In this document: positions 18,248 to 25,834 of the stretch, one piece after another
Numbering within the stretch: the stretch's first letter is position 1
Layout: each line of letters begins with the position of its first letter
Source of the DNA: an uncultured Bacteroidaceae bacterium
Lineage (GTDB): Bacteria > Bacteroidota > Bacteroidia > Bacteroidales > Bacteroidaceae
Length of the DNA stretch: 64,000 nt
Direction: 5' to 3'
Assembly (NCBI GenBank): GCA_905234735.1
Contig: CAJOJA010000002.1
Location: forward strand, 1-64,000
Notes under the pieces: generated by a model
The model's input: only the letters and a program-made list of their open reading frames with translations
Told to the model about the DNA's origin: nothing
Database searches by the model: none
Made by a program: the position numbers and the translations under genes

Positions 18248-18293
18248 CAGTGCGAATCAATCATAAAATCGTTAAATCATAAATAGAATTGTT

Positions 18294-19580
18294 ATGAGTA
18301 CTAAAAAGAATTATCGTTTCGAGACCCTTCAACTACACGTAGGACAGGAACAGCCCGACCCCGCAACCGACGCACGCGCCGTGCCTATCTATCAGACCAC
18401 CTCGTACGTGTTCCGTAATTCACAACATGCTGCCGACCGCTTTGGTTTGCGCGATGCCGGTAACATCTATGGCCGACTGACTAATTCAACACAGGGTGTG
18501 TTCGAAGACCGCGTGGCAGCACTGGAAGGTGGTGTGGCCGGATTAGCTGTGGCCTCGGGTGCCGCTGCCATCACCTACGCCCTGCAGAACATTGCCCAGG
18601 CTGGCGACCACATCGTGGCAGCTGATAACCTGTACGGAGGTTCGTACAACCTGATTACCCACACTCTGCGTACACAGGGCATCGACAACACCATTGTCAA
18701 CGTCAACGACCTCGAAGCACTGGAGGCTGCTATCCGTCCCAACACAAAGGTCATCTATGCCGAGACTTTTGGTAACCCCAACTCGGATGTGCTCGACCTC
18801 GAAGGCGTGGCCGCTGTGGCTCACCGGCATCACATTCCGTTCATTGTCGACAACACCTTCGGCACGCCCTACCTGATTCGTCCGCTGGAGCATGGAGCCG
18901 ACGTGGTGGTGCATTCCGCTACGAAGTTCCTTGGCGGTCACGGCAGTTCGCTGGGTGGCGTGATTGTGGATGGTGGAAAGTTCGACTGGAAAGCCAATGC
19001 CGACAAGTACCCCACTCTGGCCAAGCCCGACCCTTCGTATCACGGAGCCGTATTTGCCGACGTGGCTGGACCGGCGGCTTTTGTGACACGCATCCGTGCC
19101 GTCATCCTGCGCGATACGGGTGCTGCCATTTCGCCCTTCAATGCGTGGATTCTCTTGCAGGGCTTGGAGACACTGAGCCTGCGCGTGGAGCGGCACGTAG
19201 CAAACGCCTTGCGGGTTGTGGCTTTCCTCGCAAGCCATCCGAAAGTGGCGCGCGTGAACCATCCTGCTCTGGAGACCCATCACGACCACAATCTCTATAA
19301 CAAGTACTTCCCCAACGGTGGCGGCAGCATCTTCACCTTCGAGATAAAGGGTGGACAGGAAGAGGCTTGGCAGTTCATCGACCGCTTGCAAATCTTCTCG
19401 CTGCTGGCCAACGTTGCCGACGTGAAGAGTCTCGTCATCCATCCCTACACCACCACCCACTCGCAGCTTTCGCCCGAGGAACTCGCCGAACAGCACATCA
19501 CACCCGCCACCATCCGTCTCTCCATAGGTACCGAGCACATCGACGACATACTGGAGGATTTGGCACAAGCGCTAAATTAA
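18294..19580 (+). CDS. metY: O-acetylhomoserine sulfhydrylase (Cys/Met metabolism PLP enzyme)
   Basis: 428 residues, the size of MetY rather than the shorter MetB (about 380). Motifs: the phosphate-binding [20 protein letters not shown] region, [28 protein letters not shown], and the PLP lysine in [10 protein letters not shown]. The expected reaction is O-acetylhomoserine plus sulfide to homocysteine, in the cytoplasm. It is transcribed divergently from the Lrp gene and followed by cysK, so the pair covers both routes of sulfide assimilation. A related cystathionine gamma-synthase activity cannot be ruled out from sequence. Confidence 0.92.
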   Translation: MSTKKNYRFETLQLHVGQEQPDPATDARAVPIYQTTSYVFRNSQHAADRFGLRDAGNIYGRLTNSTQGVFEDRVAALEGGVAGLAVASGAAAITYALQNIAQAGDHIVAADNLYGGSYNLITHTLRTQGIDNTIVNVNDLEALEAAIRPNTKVIYAETFGNPNSDVLDLEGVAAVAHRHHIPFIVDNTFGTPYLIRPLEHGADVVVHSATKFLGGHGSSLGGVIVDGGKFDWKANADKYPTLAKPDPSYHGAVFADVAGPAAFVTRIRAVILRDTGAAISPFNAWILLQGLETLSLRVERHVANALRVVAFLASHPKVARVNHPALETHHDHNLYNKYFPNGGGSIFTFEIKGGQEEAWQFIDRLQIFSLLANVADVKSLVIHPYTTTHSQLSPEELAEQHITPATIRLSIGTEHIDDILEDLAQALN

Positions 19581-19624
19581 TTGAAAATTGAAAATTGAAA
19601 ATTGAAAATTATGTAGTAACTTTG
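19580..19624 (+). promoter_or_regulatory. cysK promoter beside an ATTGAAA heptamer array
   Basis: Four exact ATTGAAA units at 19580-19607 begin at the metY stop codon. The -7 box TAACTTTG is at 19617-19624. A TTG suitable as -33 occurs once per repeat unit, so the upstream element lies within the array. Confidence 0.75.
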
Positions 19625-19661
19625 CAAATGATAAATGGTAAATAATTAAAAGGTAAATGTT

Positions 19662-20603
19662 ATGATAGCAAAAAAATTGACCGACCTCATCGGTAACACT
19701 CCGTTATTGGAACTGGAGAAGTATTCACAGGCGAAAGGGCTGCAGACGCCCGTCATTGCCAAAGTAGAGTTTTTCAACCCCGGCGGCAGCGTCAAGGACC
19801 GCATCGCCCTGGCCATGATTGAGGATGCCGAACAGCGTGGCATACTGAAGCCCGGAGCCACCATCATCGAACCCACCAGCGGCAACACAGGCGTGGGCCT
19901 GGCATTGGTCAGTGCCGTTCGTGGCTACCACCTCATCCTGACCATGCCCGACACTATGAGCGTAGAGCGTCGCAACCTGGTGAAGGCCTACGGAGCCGAG
20001 GTGCGACTGACCCCCGGCAAGGATGGTATGAAAGGAGCCATCCACGAGGCCGAGACCCTACGCGACAGCATCCCTGGTGCCGTCATCCTGCAGCAATTCG
20101 AGAATCCTGCCAATCCTGCCAAGCACTATGCTACGACAGGTCCTGAGATATGGCGCGATACCGACGGACAGGTGGACATCTTCATCGGTGGCGTGGGCAC
20201 AGGTGGCACCATCAGTGGCACAGGCAAGTATCTGAAGGAACAGAATCCCAACGTGAAGGTCATTGCCGTTGAACCCAAATCGTCACCCGTCCTGAACGGA
20301 GGCCCCAGCGGCCCTCATAAGATTCAGGGCATTGGTGCAGGTTTTATTCCCAAGACCTACGATGCCAACGTCATAGACGAAGTCTTCGACGTGGAGAACG
20401 ACGATGCCATCCGCACGGGTCGCGAGATTGCTCAGTCCGAAGGTCTCTTGGTGGGCATCTCCGCAGGTGCTGCCCTCTATGCCGCCATTCAGGTGGCCCA
20501 GCGCCCGGAGAACCAGGGTAAGAAGATTGTAGTCCTCCTGCCCGACACCGGCGAACGTTATCTCTCAACTGTTCTCTACGACTTCGAGAACTATCCGTTG
20601 TAA
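19662..20603 (+). CDS. cysK: Cysteine synthase A (O-acetylserine sulfhydrylase)
   Basis: 313 residues, standard length. The PLP lysine is in FFNPGGSVKDR, the substrate loop is PTSGNTGVGLA, and the phosphate-binding GGVGTGGTISGTGKYL and C-terminal SAGAAL are present. It makes cysteine from O-acetylserine and sulfide in the cytoplasm. It lies 81 bp after metY with its own -7 box and ends in a strong hairpin, so it can be transcribed alone. Confidence 0.97.
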   Translation: MIAKKLTDLIGNTPLLELEKYSQAKGLQTPVIAKVEFFNPGGSVKDRIALAMIEDAEQRGILKPGATIIEPTSGNTGVGLALVSAVRGYHLILTMPDTMSVERRNLVKAYGAEVRLTPGKDGMKGAIHEAETLRDSIPGAVILQQFENPANPAKHYATTGPEIWRDTDGQVDIFIGGVGTGGTISGTGKYLKEQNPNVKVIAVEPKSSPVLNGGPSGPHKIQGIGAGFIPKTYDANVIDEVFDVENDDAIRTGREIAQSEGLLVGISAGAALYAAIQVAQRPENQGKKIVVLLPDTGERYLSTVLYDFENYPL

Positions 20604-20615
20604 GTAAAGTGTAAT

Positions 20616-20662
20616 AAAGAGTTGCGGCCTCGAACGTTCATTGTCCGGGGCCGCAGCTCTTT
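20616..20662 (+). terminator. Terminator after cysK
   Basis: A long imperfect stem (AAAGAGTTGCGGCC with GGCCGCAGCTCTTT) and a 19-nt loop, ending in a short T stretch, 13 bp after the stop. Confidence 0.8.
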
Positions 20663-20677
20663 GTATTAGTGGTCTGA

Positions 20678-22558
20678 TTATTTTATCACAACCCGACCTC
20701 CTCTGATATAAACCCCCTTCCGGAGTGCAGAGGAGTTGGAAATGTGTCGGCCGCTAAGGTCATAGACGGCATCGTTCATCGTTCTCGACGCTTCATTCTT
20801 GGTTTCATGGATTCCATCGGTGTTCCCTGCAGTGATGCTTCCCATGTACTGACCCATGAAGAAGATGGCCCCCGTGGACTGCTCGCTGATGATGTAGAGG
20901 AAGGGCCGCGTGGCGTGGAATGTGGCGGTCTTCGGCATGCCGATGGGAGCATCAATGACGGTGGTGACGGCAGCCGCCTCCGTGCCCTGCTCATCGAGTT
21001 TAATCTTGGCTACCTGGAACATATTGTTGATATAAACGGGCGAATTGCAGAAATAGGGGAAATCGGCATTCAGCGTAAAGGCGGTGGGCATACCAAGGTC
21101 GGACATGGGCTGGACAAGATTAATGTTGTTTTCCGTCTCGAAACGGGGCAGTTTCAGATCCACTTCATACGACCCACCTCGAACCTGCCAGTTCTTACCG
21201 TCGAGGGCATCGAGCACGTCGCCGATGGTCTTGTCCTTGTGTGGCAGGAAGACCGTCATCCGATAGGCCCCGTTGCCGTATGGCAGCACGATGGCCTGAT
21301 ACAGGTCGTTATCGGCATACGTAAAATCTGCGTACTTATTATGCATCATGGGCACGGCGGAGCCACCTTCGAAGGCTTCTTCCTTGGTCTCAGCCACATC
21401 GAAGGGGATGCTCCATACGCCCTTGAAGTAGAGCGCGTTCAGCAGATAGCTTACGGCTTCGGGATGGAACGACTCCTTGTCGAGCACCGTTGGTATCATT
21501 CCCTCGGTGTGGTCGTTGGCCCACTGGTTAATGACGTCCATCGTCTCCCCGTCGTTGAAGTCGCGGTTCTGTGGCTCGGCATTGTAGAACGCGTTGGCCT
21601 TCTCCGTGAATCCGTTCTGTAAGCGATAGCCCAAGCCTTCGTTTACAAAGATGGTGTTGGAGATGAGGGCCTTGGTCTTCGGGTCGAGCGTACCGGCCTC
21701 GCTGAGCATTTTCTGGCAGAAGGCATTGATGCCGTCGGCACCTGCCTCGCCGAAGCCCAGCGTCTGGTTGATTTCCTGCTGCGTCTGTCCTGCGGCCCCG
21801 TTGTTCATCATGCCCAGGGCATAGGTGATGCTCAATGGCGACACGATGCTGCTCCCCTCGCCACGAACCTGGCGGAACAGGCGGAAGGCAAAGTCGTTGT
21901 TGCTGGCTATCAGTCGTTGTTCGCTGTTAGAGAGTTCTATCACCTTCGGTTCCAGGAAGTTTGCATCTGAGAACCAGAAACCGTTCCCATAGACGTAGGC
22001 CAGGGTCTCGTAGTCGGCGCGCTGGTAGGCGCTGTCATCGACAGGCGGCTGGATATACATCCCGACACCCCTGACTCCTACACCTTCCACAGCGGCATAG
22101 CCCATATCGAAGGTCGTGCCATCGGATTTGGTGCCATAGTAACGGTATCGGCGGAACAGCTGGCCATTCGCCATGATGGTCTCGGCAGTACGGGTTACCT
22201 CATAGTCGCGGCCGTCTTGCATCGTGAGGTCGAGCACCACATGGTCCTGCTTGTCGCCATTGTAGTCGTACATATACACCCGGCCCTCTTCGTCCTCGCG
22301 CAGGGCACCGAAGTACTTTTTCTTGTAGTCCCGGTCGTCCCTCCTGTACATCTTCATGTACTGTCGTCCGTCGATGACGGTGTCGCCGTCCAGTTGATAG
22401 TACGACATACATTCCATATAGGGTGTTGTCTCCATATCTGCACTGTGATAGAGATAGACCCACACCTTGCCCTGTTCCAGCATCCGGCGCGCTGGAACCT
22501 CGGCACTTGCCGCCATGCAGCATATCGTTGCCAGCAGGAATAATACAGACTTTTTCAT
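20678..22558 (-). CDS. Secreted serpin with Prevotella-type N-terminal domain and YDLSGR tail
   Basis: 626 residues from the ATG at 22558; the longer frame to 22585 overlaps the -7 box and is rejected. Signal peptide at 1-19. An N-terminal domain of about 190 residues (GKVWVYLYHSADMETTPY start) is of a kind common in Prevotella exported proteins, function unknown. The serpin fold runs from about residue 210 (SNNDFAFRLFRQV, SPLSITYALGMMNNGA) to about 580. The reactive-loop hinge GTEAAAVTTV keeps the small residues needed for loop insertion, so inhibition of a serine or cysteine protease is likely; P1 falls near Ile or Met in DAPIGMP. The chain ends VYDLSGRHI and GVYIRGGRVVIK, a tail shared with other proteins here. 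It probably protects the cell surface from host or its own proteases. Confidence 0.88.
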   Translation of the reverse strand: MKKSVLFLLATICCMAASAEVPARRMLEQGKVWVYLYHSADMETTPYMECMSYYQLDGDTVIDGRQYMKMYRRDDRDYKKKYFGALREDEEGRVYMYDYNGDKQDHVVLDLTMQDGRDYEVTRTAETIMANGQLFRRYRYYGTKSDGTTFDMGYAAVEGVGVRGVGMYIQPPVDDSAYQRADYETLAYVYGNGFWFSDANFLEPKVIELSNSEQRLIASNNDFAFRLFRQVRGEGSSIVSPLSITYALGMMNNGAAGQTQQEINQTLGFGEAGADGINAFCQKMLSEAGTLDPKTKALISNTIFVNEGLGYRLQNGFTEKANAFYNAEPQNRDFNDGETMDVINQWANDHTEGMIPTVLDKESFHPEAVSYLLNALYFKGVWSIPFDVAETKEEAFEGGSAVPMMHNKYADFTYADNDLYQAIVLPYGNGAYRMTVFLPHKDKTIGDVLDALDGKNWQVRGGSYEVDLKLPRFETENNINLVQPMSDLGMPTAFTLNADFPYFCNSPVYINNMFQVAKIKLDEQGTEAAAVTTVIDAPIGMPKTATFHATRPFLYIISEQSTGAIFFMGQYMGSITAGNTDGIHETKNEASRTMNDAVYDLSGRHISNSSALRKGVYIRGGRVVIK

Positions 22559-22582
22559 ACGCTTTGTGTTATTTGTCGTGGG

Positions 22583-22590
22583 CAAAGTTA
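22583..22590 (-). promoter_or_regulatory. Serpin promoter -7 box
   Basis: TAACTTTG on the minus strand, 24 bp before the chosen serpin start. Confidence 0.7.
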
Positions 22591-22661
22591 TGAAAAAGCG
22601 AGCAGAAATACAAACTTATTCAATTTTTTTTCACGGGGGGAAGAACGTTGCTTATGCCAGG

Positions 22662-23279
22662 CTATGTCAGAGGCGTGCATTGATAGGCACCACGAGCTTT
22701 ATGCTGATGTTGCGCCCCATGTTGTAGACACCGCGCCGGCTGGTGACGGTATTGAGGTCGGCATATTTCAGTCGGCTTAGGTGATTTTGGTAGGCCTTGT
22801 TCAGCACATTGTCGGCAATGACATACAACTCTGCCACCTTCTTCCCCCTCCACTGTATGTCCGTCCCTGCCGAGAAGTTCAGCAGCACATAGGCCGGTGT
22901 CACGGTCTCCGTCTCGTCGGCCTTGTAGATGTGCGACTGCTTGAGGTAGTAGTTGAGCCCTGCGGGTTACATTGAAGCCACAGTATGCCGAAGCGTAGCC
23001 GCTGGCATACGGTGTTTGGTAATGCTTGGATACATTGATATATACAAAGGCAGCTCCCAGGTTGGCTGCTAAAAAGGTAAGCGAGAGGAACTGGCAGAGT
23101 ACACAATTGTGTGCCCACGAAACCATCTGGGTAAGATGTCCGTGACAGTCGTGATGAACGCAATCGGTACATTCTGTATCTGCTTCCGACGAGATATTCT
23201 CATGAACGTGAACCGACGAGAGAAACAGCATTGGCACAAACACTGCCAATAGCAACCACGAAGCAATATGTTGTTTCAA
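22662..23279 (-). CDS. Small His/Cys-rich membrane protein, 3' end altered by deletion
   Basis: The start is placed at TTG 23279 (MKQHIASWLLLAVF) because the -7 box at 23298-23305 excludes upstream starts. The first about 110 residues look genuine: a signal or TM helix, then a segment dense in possible metal ligands (HVHE, CTDCVHHDCHGH, HNCVLCQF), then a second hydrophobic stretch. Comparable small proteins precede metal- or haem-type TonB receptors in Bacteroidales. After about TRRAQ the frame reads through receptor DNA in the wrong frame to a stop at 22662, so the last about 95 residues are probably junk and the protein may not function. Confidence 0.5.
   Translation of the reverse strand: MKQHIASWLLLAVFVPMLFLSSVHVHENISSEADTECTDCVHHDCHGHLTQMVSWAHNCVLCQFLSLTFLAANLGAAFVYINVSKHYQTPYASGYASAYCGFNVTRRAQLLPQAVAHLQGRRDGDRDTGLCAAELLGRDGHTVEGEEGGRVVCHCRQCAEQGLPKSPKPTEICRPQYRHQPARCLQHGAQHQHKARGAYQCTPLT
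22667..22968 (-). pseudogene. C-terminal remnant of a TonB-dependent receptor
   Basis: The minus-strand frame reads AGLNYYLKQSHIYKADE, then TPAYVLLNFSAG, VAELYVIADNVLNKAYQNHL and GRNISIKLVVPINARL followed by a stop. This is the typical last barrel strands of a TonB receptor, about 98 residues. There is a stop codon just upstream and no plug or earlier barrel, so roughly the first 85-90 percent of the gene is gone. The break lies near base 22968, directly joined to the small His/Cys-rich gene, so a deletion probably removed the start of the receptor and the end of the neighbour. Confidence 0.8.
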
Positions 23280-23297
23280 TGTCCAGTTCACGGGGGA

Positions 23298-23305
23298 CAA
23301 AGTTA
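23298..23305 (-). promoter_or_regulatory. -7 box for the small His/Cys-rich gene
   Basis: TAACTTTG on the minus strand, 18 bp from the proposed TTG start. Confidence 0.6.
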
Positions 23306-23350
23306 CAACTATTCATACAGATTTCCAAGTCCTTACCTCGGAAATTGCAT

Positions 23351-23380
23351 AAAAAAGAGGATGTGCATAGACACATCCTC
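23351..23380 (-). terminator. Terminator after lrgB
   Basis: Minus-strand stem GAGGATGTG/CACATCCTC (23357-23380) followed by six T residues. It ends the minus-strand run polA-GH27-gdhA-lrgA-lrgB. Confidence 0.88.
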
Positions 23381-23426
23381 GTGGAAATGAGTAGCTGGAA
23401 GCGCAGGGGATGTTGGAAGGGCGAGG

Positions 23427-24119
23427 CTACAGCCCCATGATTTTGAGGATGAAGGGAGCAAGTAGAGCGGTGAGCAGACCATTGAGGATGAGGCCCAGCG
23501 AGGCGTAGGCCCCATAGGTGTCGCCCTTTTCCATTGCCCGCGAGGTGCCCACGGCATGGGAAGCGGTGCCGATGCTGAGGCCTTGCGAATAGGGATTCTT
23601 GATGTGCCACACCTCCAGAACCTTGAAGCCGAAGATGGCACCGAAGAGTCCGACGCTGACCACGATGGCTGCCGTGAGCGAGGGTATGCCACCCATGGCT
23701 TGACAGACCTCCATAGCTATCGGAGTGGTGACGGACTTGGGGGCAAGGGAGATGATGGTCTCGCGGGAGGCACCCATCAGTTGGGCTATTGCCACAACGC
23801 TGGCCACGCCAACGATGCAACCTGCCAGTTGCGAGAGGAAGATGGGCAGGAACTGTCGGCGTATCTGTCCCAGATGCTGATAGAGCGGTACGCCGAGCGC
23901 CACAATGGCGGGCTTGAGCCAAAACTCGATGTAGTTGCCGGCCTGGGCATACGTCTCGTAGCTGATGTTAGTGACCTTCAGGAGAAGAATCAGTGCAATG
24001 ATGGTCAGAAGGATGGGATTCAAGACAATCCATCCCGTCCACTTCTGCAACTGGCGGACAGCGTAGTAGATGCCGAACGTCAGGGCCAGCAGTATGGTGT
24101 TATTCTGCAGTATCTCCAT
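23427..24119 (-). CDS. lrgB: LrgB/CidB-family membrane protein
   Basis: 230 residues, highly hydrophobic with several TM helices. Family motifs include the LAPKSVTTPIAMEVCQ segment and GTASHAVGTSRA near the C-terminus. It forms a two-component membrane system with the LrgA-like protein, whose gene overlaps it by 20 bp. The family has been linked to control of murein hydrolases, cell lysis and small-metabolite export; which applies here is not visible. Confidence 0.93.
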   Translation of the reverse strand: MEILQNNTILLALTFGIYYAVRQLQKWTGWIVLNPILLTIIALILLLKVTNISYETYAQAGNYIEFWLKPAIVALGVPLYQHLGQIRRQFLPIFLSQLAGCIVGVASVVAIAQLMGASRETIISLAPKSVTTPIAMEVCQAMGGIPSLTAAIVVSVGLFGAIFGFKVLEVWHIKNPYSQGLSIGTASHAVGTSRAMEKGDTYGAYASLGLILNGLLTALLAPFILKIMGL

Positions 24120-24456
24120 CGTTCTTCACTTTTAGTTTCTGATGTGTCCATCCTGTGACGATGAGAACCAAAACGGTGCTGACCACCGTAGCCACAACGA
24201 TGGGCACAAGTTCGGCCCGGATGATGTCGAGATAGAGCATCAGCGCCACACCGGGCGGCACGAAGAAGAATCCCATGTTGGAGATGAGGAAGTCCGACAT
24301 CCCCTTGACCCATTCCACCTTGATGACCTTCATCTGCAGCATGGCTGCCAGCAGCATCATGCCGATGATGCTGCTGGGTATGGTGATGCCTGTCAGCCAC
24401 ACTATCAGTTCACCGATGGCCAGACAGCCAAAGATGATGAAGCACTGTCGTATCAT
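24100..24456 (-). CDS. lrgA: LrgA/CidA-family holin-like membrane protein
   Basis: 118 residues with four predicted TM helices. The hallmark is the PSSIIGMMLLAAMLQ segment followed by FFFVPPGVALM. It is the partner of the downstream LrgB-like protein and probably translationally coupled by the 20-bp overlap. It follows gdhA by 18 bp with no promoter seen between. Confidence 0.93.
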   Translation of the reverse strand: MIRQCFIIFGCLAIGELIVWLTGITIPSSIIGMMLLAAMLQMKVIKVEWVKGMSDFLISNMGFFFVPPGVALMLYLDIIRAELVPIVVATVVSTVLVLIVTGWTHQKLKVKNDGDTAE

Positions 24457-24474
24457 GTGCGATGTCCCGTGCCA

Positions 24475-25812
24475 TTAAACGATGCCTTGAGCCATCATGG
24501 CCTTCGCCACTTTCATGAAGCCGGCAACGTTGGCACCGCGGACATAGTTGATGTAGCCGTCGGGTTGGGTGCCGTACTTGACGCACTGCTTGTGGATGGC
24601 GTGCATAATTTGGTGCAGGCGTTGGTCAACCTCGTCGGCACTCCACGAGAGATGCATGGCGTTCTGGCTCATTTCCAGGCCGCTGGTGGCCACACCACCA
24701 GCATTTACGGCCTTGCCTGGGGCATAGAGCATCTCGGCCTCGATGAAGGCGTCGATGGCCTCGGGCGTGCAGCCCATGTTGGAGATTTCACCCACACAGG
24801 TGACGCCGTTCTGGATGAGCTGACGGGCATCGTCGCCGTTCAGTTCGTTCTGCGTAGCACAGGGCAGGGCGATGTCGCACTTCACCTCCCAAGGCCGTTT
24901 GCCGGGAACGAAGGTCGAGCCGGGGAACTCGTCGGCGTATGGCTGGCAGATGTCGTTGCCCGAAGCACGGAGTTCGAGCATATAGTCAATCTTTTCGCCG
25001 CTGATGCCGTCGGGGTCGTAGATGTAGCCGTCGGGACCGCTGATGGTAATGACCTTGGCGCCCAGTTGGGTGGCCTTCGTGGCAGCGCCCCAGGCCACAT
25101 TGCCGAAGCCCGAGATGGCTACGGTCTTGCCCTTGATGTCGATGCCGCGTGTCTGGAGCATTTCATTGACAAAGTACAGGCCGCCAAAGCCCGTGGCTTC
25201 GGGACGGATGAGTGAGCCGCCGAACTCCAGGCCCTTGCCCGTCAGGACGCCGCTCCAGTCGCGTGTCAACTTCTTGTACTGGCCAAACAGGTAGCCCACC
25301 TCGCGGGCACCGACGCCGATGTCGCCAGCGGGCACGTCGATTTCGGGACCGATGTAGCGGTACAGTTCGTTCATGAAGGCCTGGCAGAAGCGCATGACCT
25401 CGGCATCGCTCTTGCCGCGCGGCGAGAAGTCGGAGCCGCCCTTGCCGCCACCCATGGGCAGCGTGGTGAGGGCGTTCTTAAACGTCTGTTCGAAGCCCAG
25501 GAACTTCAAGATACTGAGGTTCACCGAGGCGTGGAAGCGCAGGCCGCCCTTGTAGGGGCCAATGGCGCTATTGAACTGCACGCGGTAGCCTAGATTGACC
25601 TGCACCTCGCCCTTGTCATCGACCCAGGGCACACGGAAGGTGATGATGCGCTCGGGTTCCACGAGTCGCTCGATGAGCTTGGCCCGTTCGAACTCGGGAT
25701 GCTGGTTATAGACTTCTTCGATACTCAGCAGAACCTCGTGTACGGCCTGCAGAAACTCTTTCTCACCGGGGTGCTTGGCCTCCAGTTGATTCATGATTTG
25801 CTTGACGTCCAT
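24475..25812 (-). CDS. gdhA: NADP-type glutamate dehydrogenase
   Basis: 445 residues, the length of hexameric bacterial GDH. The catalytic lysine region is LPMGGGKGGSDFSPRGKSD, preceded by GPYKGGLRFH. The dinucleotide fold shows AISGFGNVAWGAA. It interconverts 2-oxoglutarate plus ammonia and glutamate in the cytoplasm and is the main ammonia-assimilation enzyme in many Bacteroidales. It lies 22 bp after the GH27 gene on the same strand. NADP preference is inferred from family likeness. Confidence 0.96.
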   Translation of the reverse strand: MDVKQIMNQLEAKHPGEKEFLQAVHEVLLSIEEVYNQHPEFERAKLIERLVEPERIITFRVPWVDDKGEVQVNLGYRVQFNSAIGPYKGGLRFHASVNLSILKFLGFEQTFKNALTTLPMGGGKGGSDFSPRGKSDAEVMRFCQAFMNELYRYIGPEIDVPAGDIGVGAREVGYLFGQYKKLTRDWSGVLTGKGLEFGGSLIRPEATGFGGLYFVNEMLQTRGIDIKGKTVAISGFGNVAWGAATKATQLGAKVITISGPDGYIYDPDGISGEKIDYMLELRASGNDICQPYADEFPGSTFVPGKRPWEVKCDIALPCATQNELNGDDARQLIQNGVTCVGEISNMGCTPEAIDAFIEAEMLYAPGKAVNAGGVATSGLEMSQNAMHLSWSADEVDQRLHQIMHAIHKQCVKYGTQPDGYINYVRGANVAGFMKVAKAMMAQGIV

Positions 25813-25834
25813 GGTATGCGGATTAGATTAAAGA

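Noticed and set aside
18142-18264. Longer N-terminus for the Lrp protein
   Set aside because: The -7 box at 18180-18187 lies inside it and the extension has no family similarity.
22662-22965. C-terminal 95 residues of the small His/Cys-rich frame as real protein
   Set aside because: This stretch is receptor DNA read in the wrong frame; the true receptor tail is readable in another frame of the same strand.
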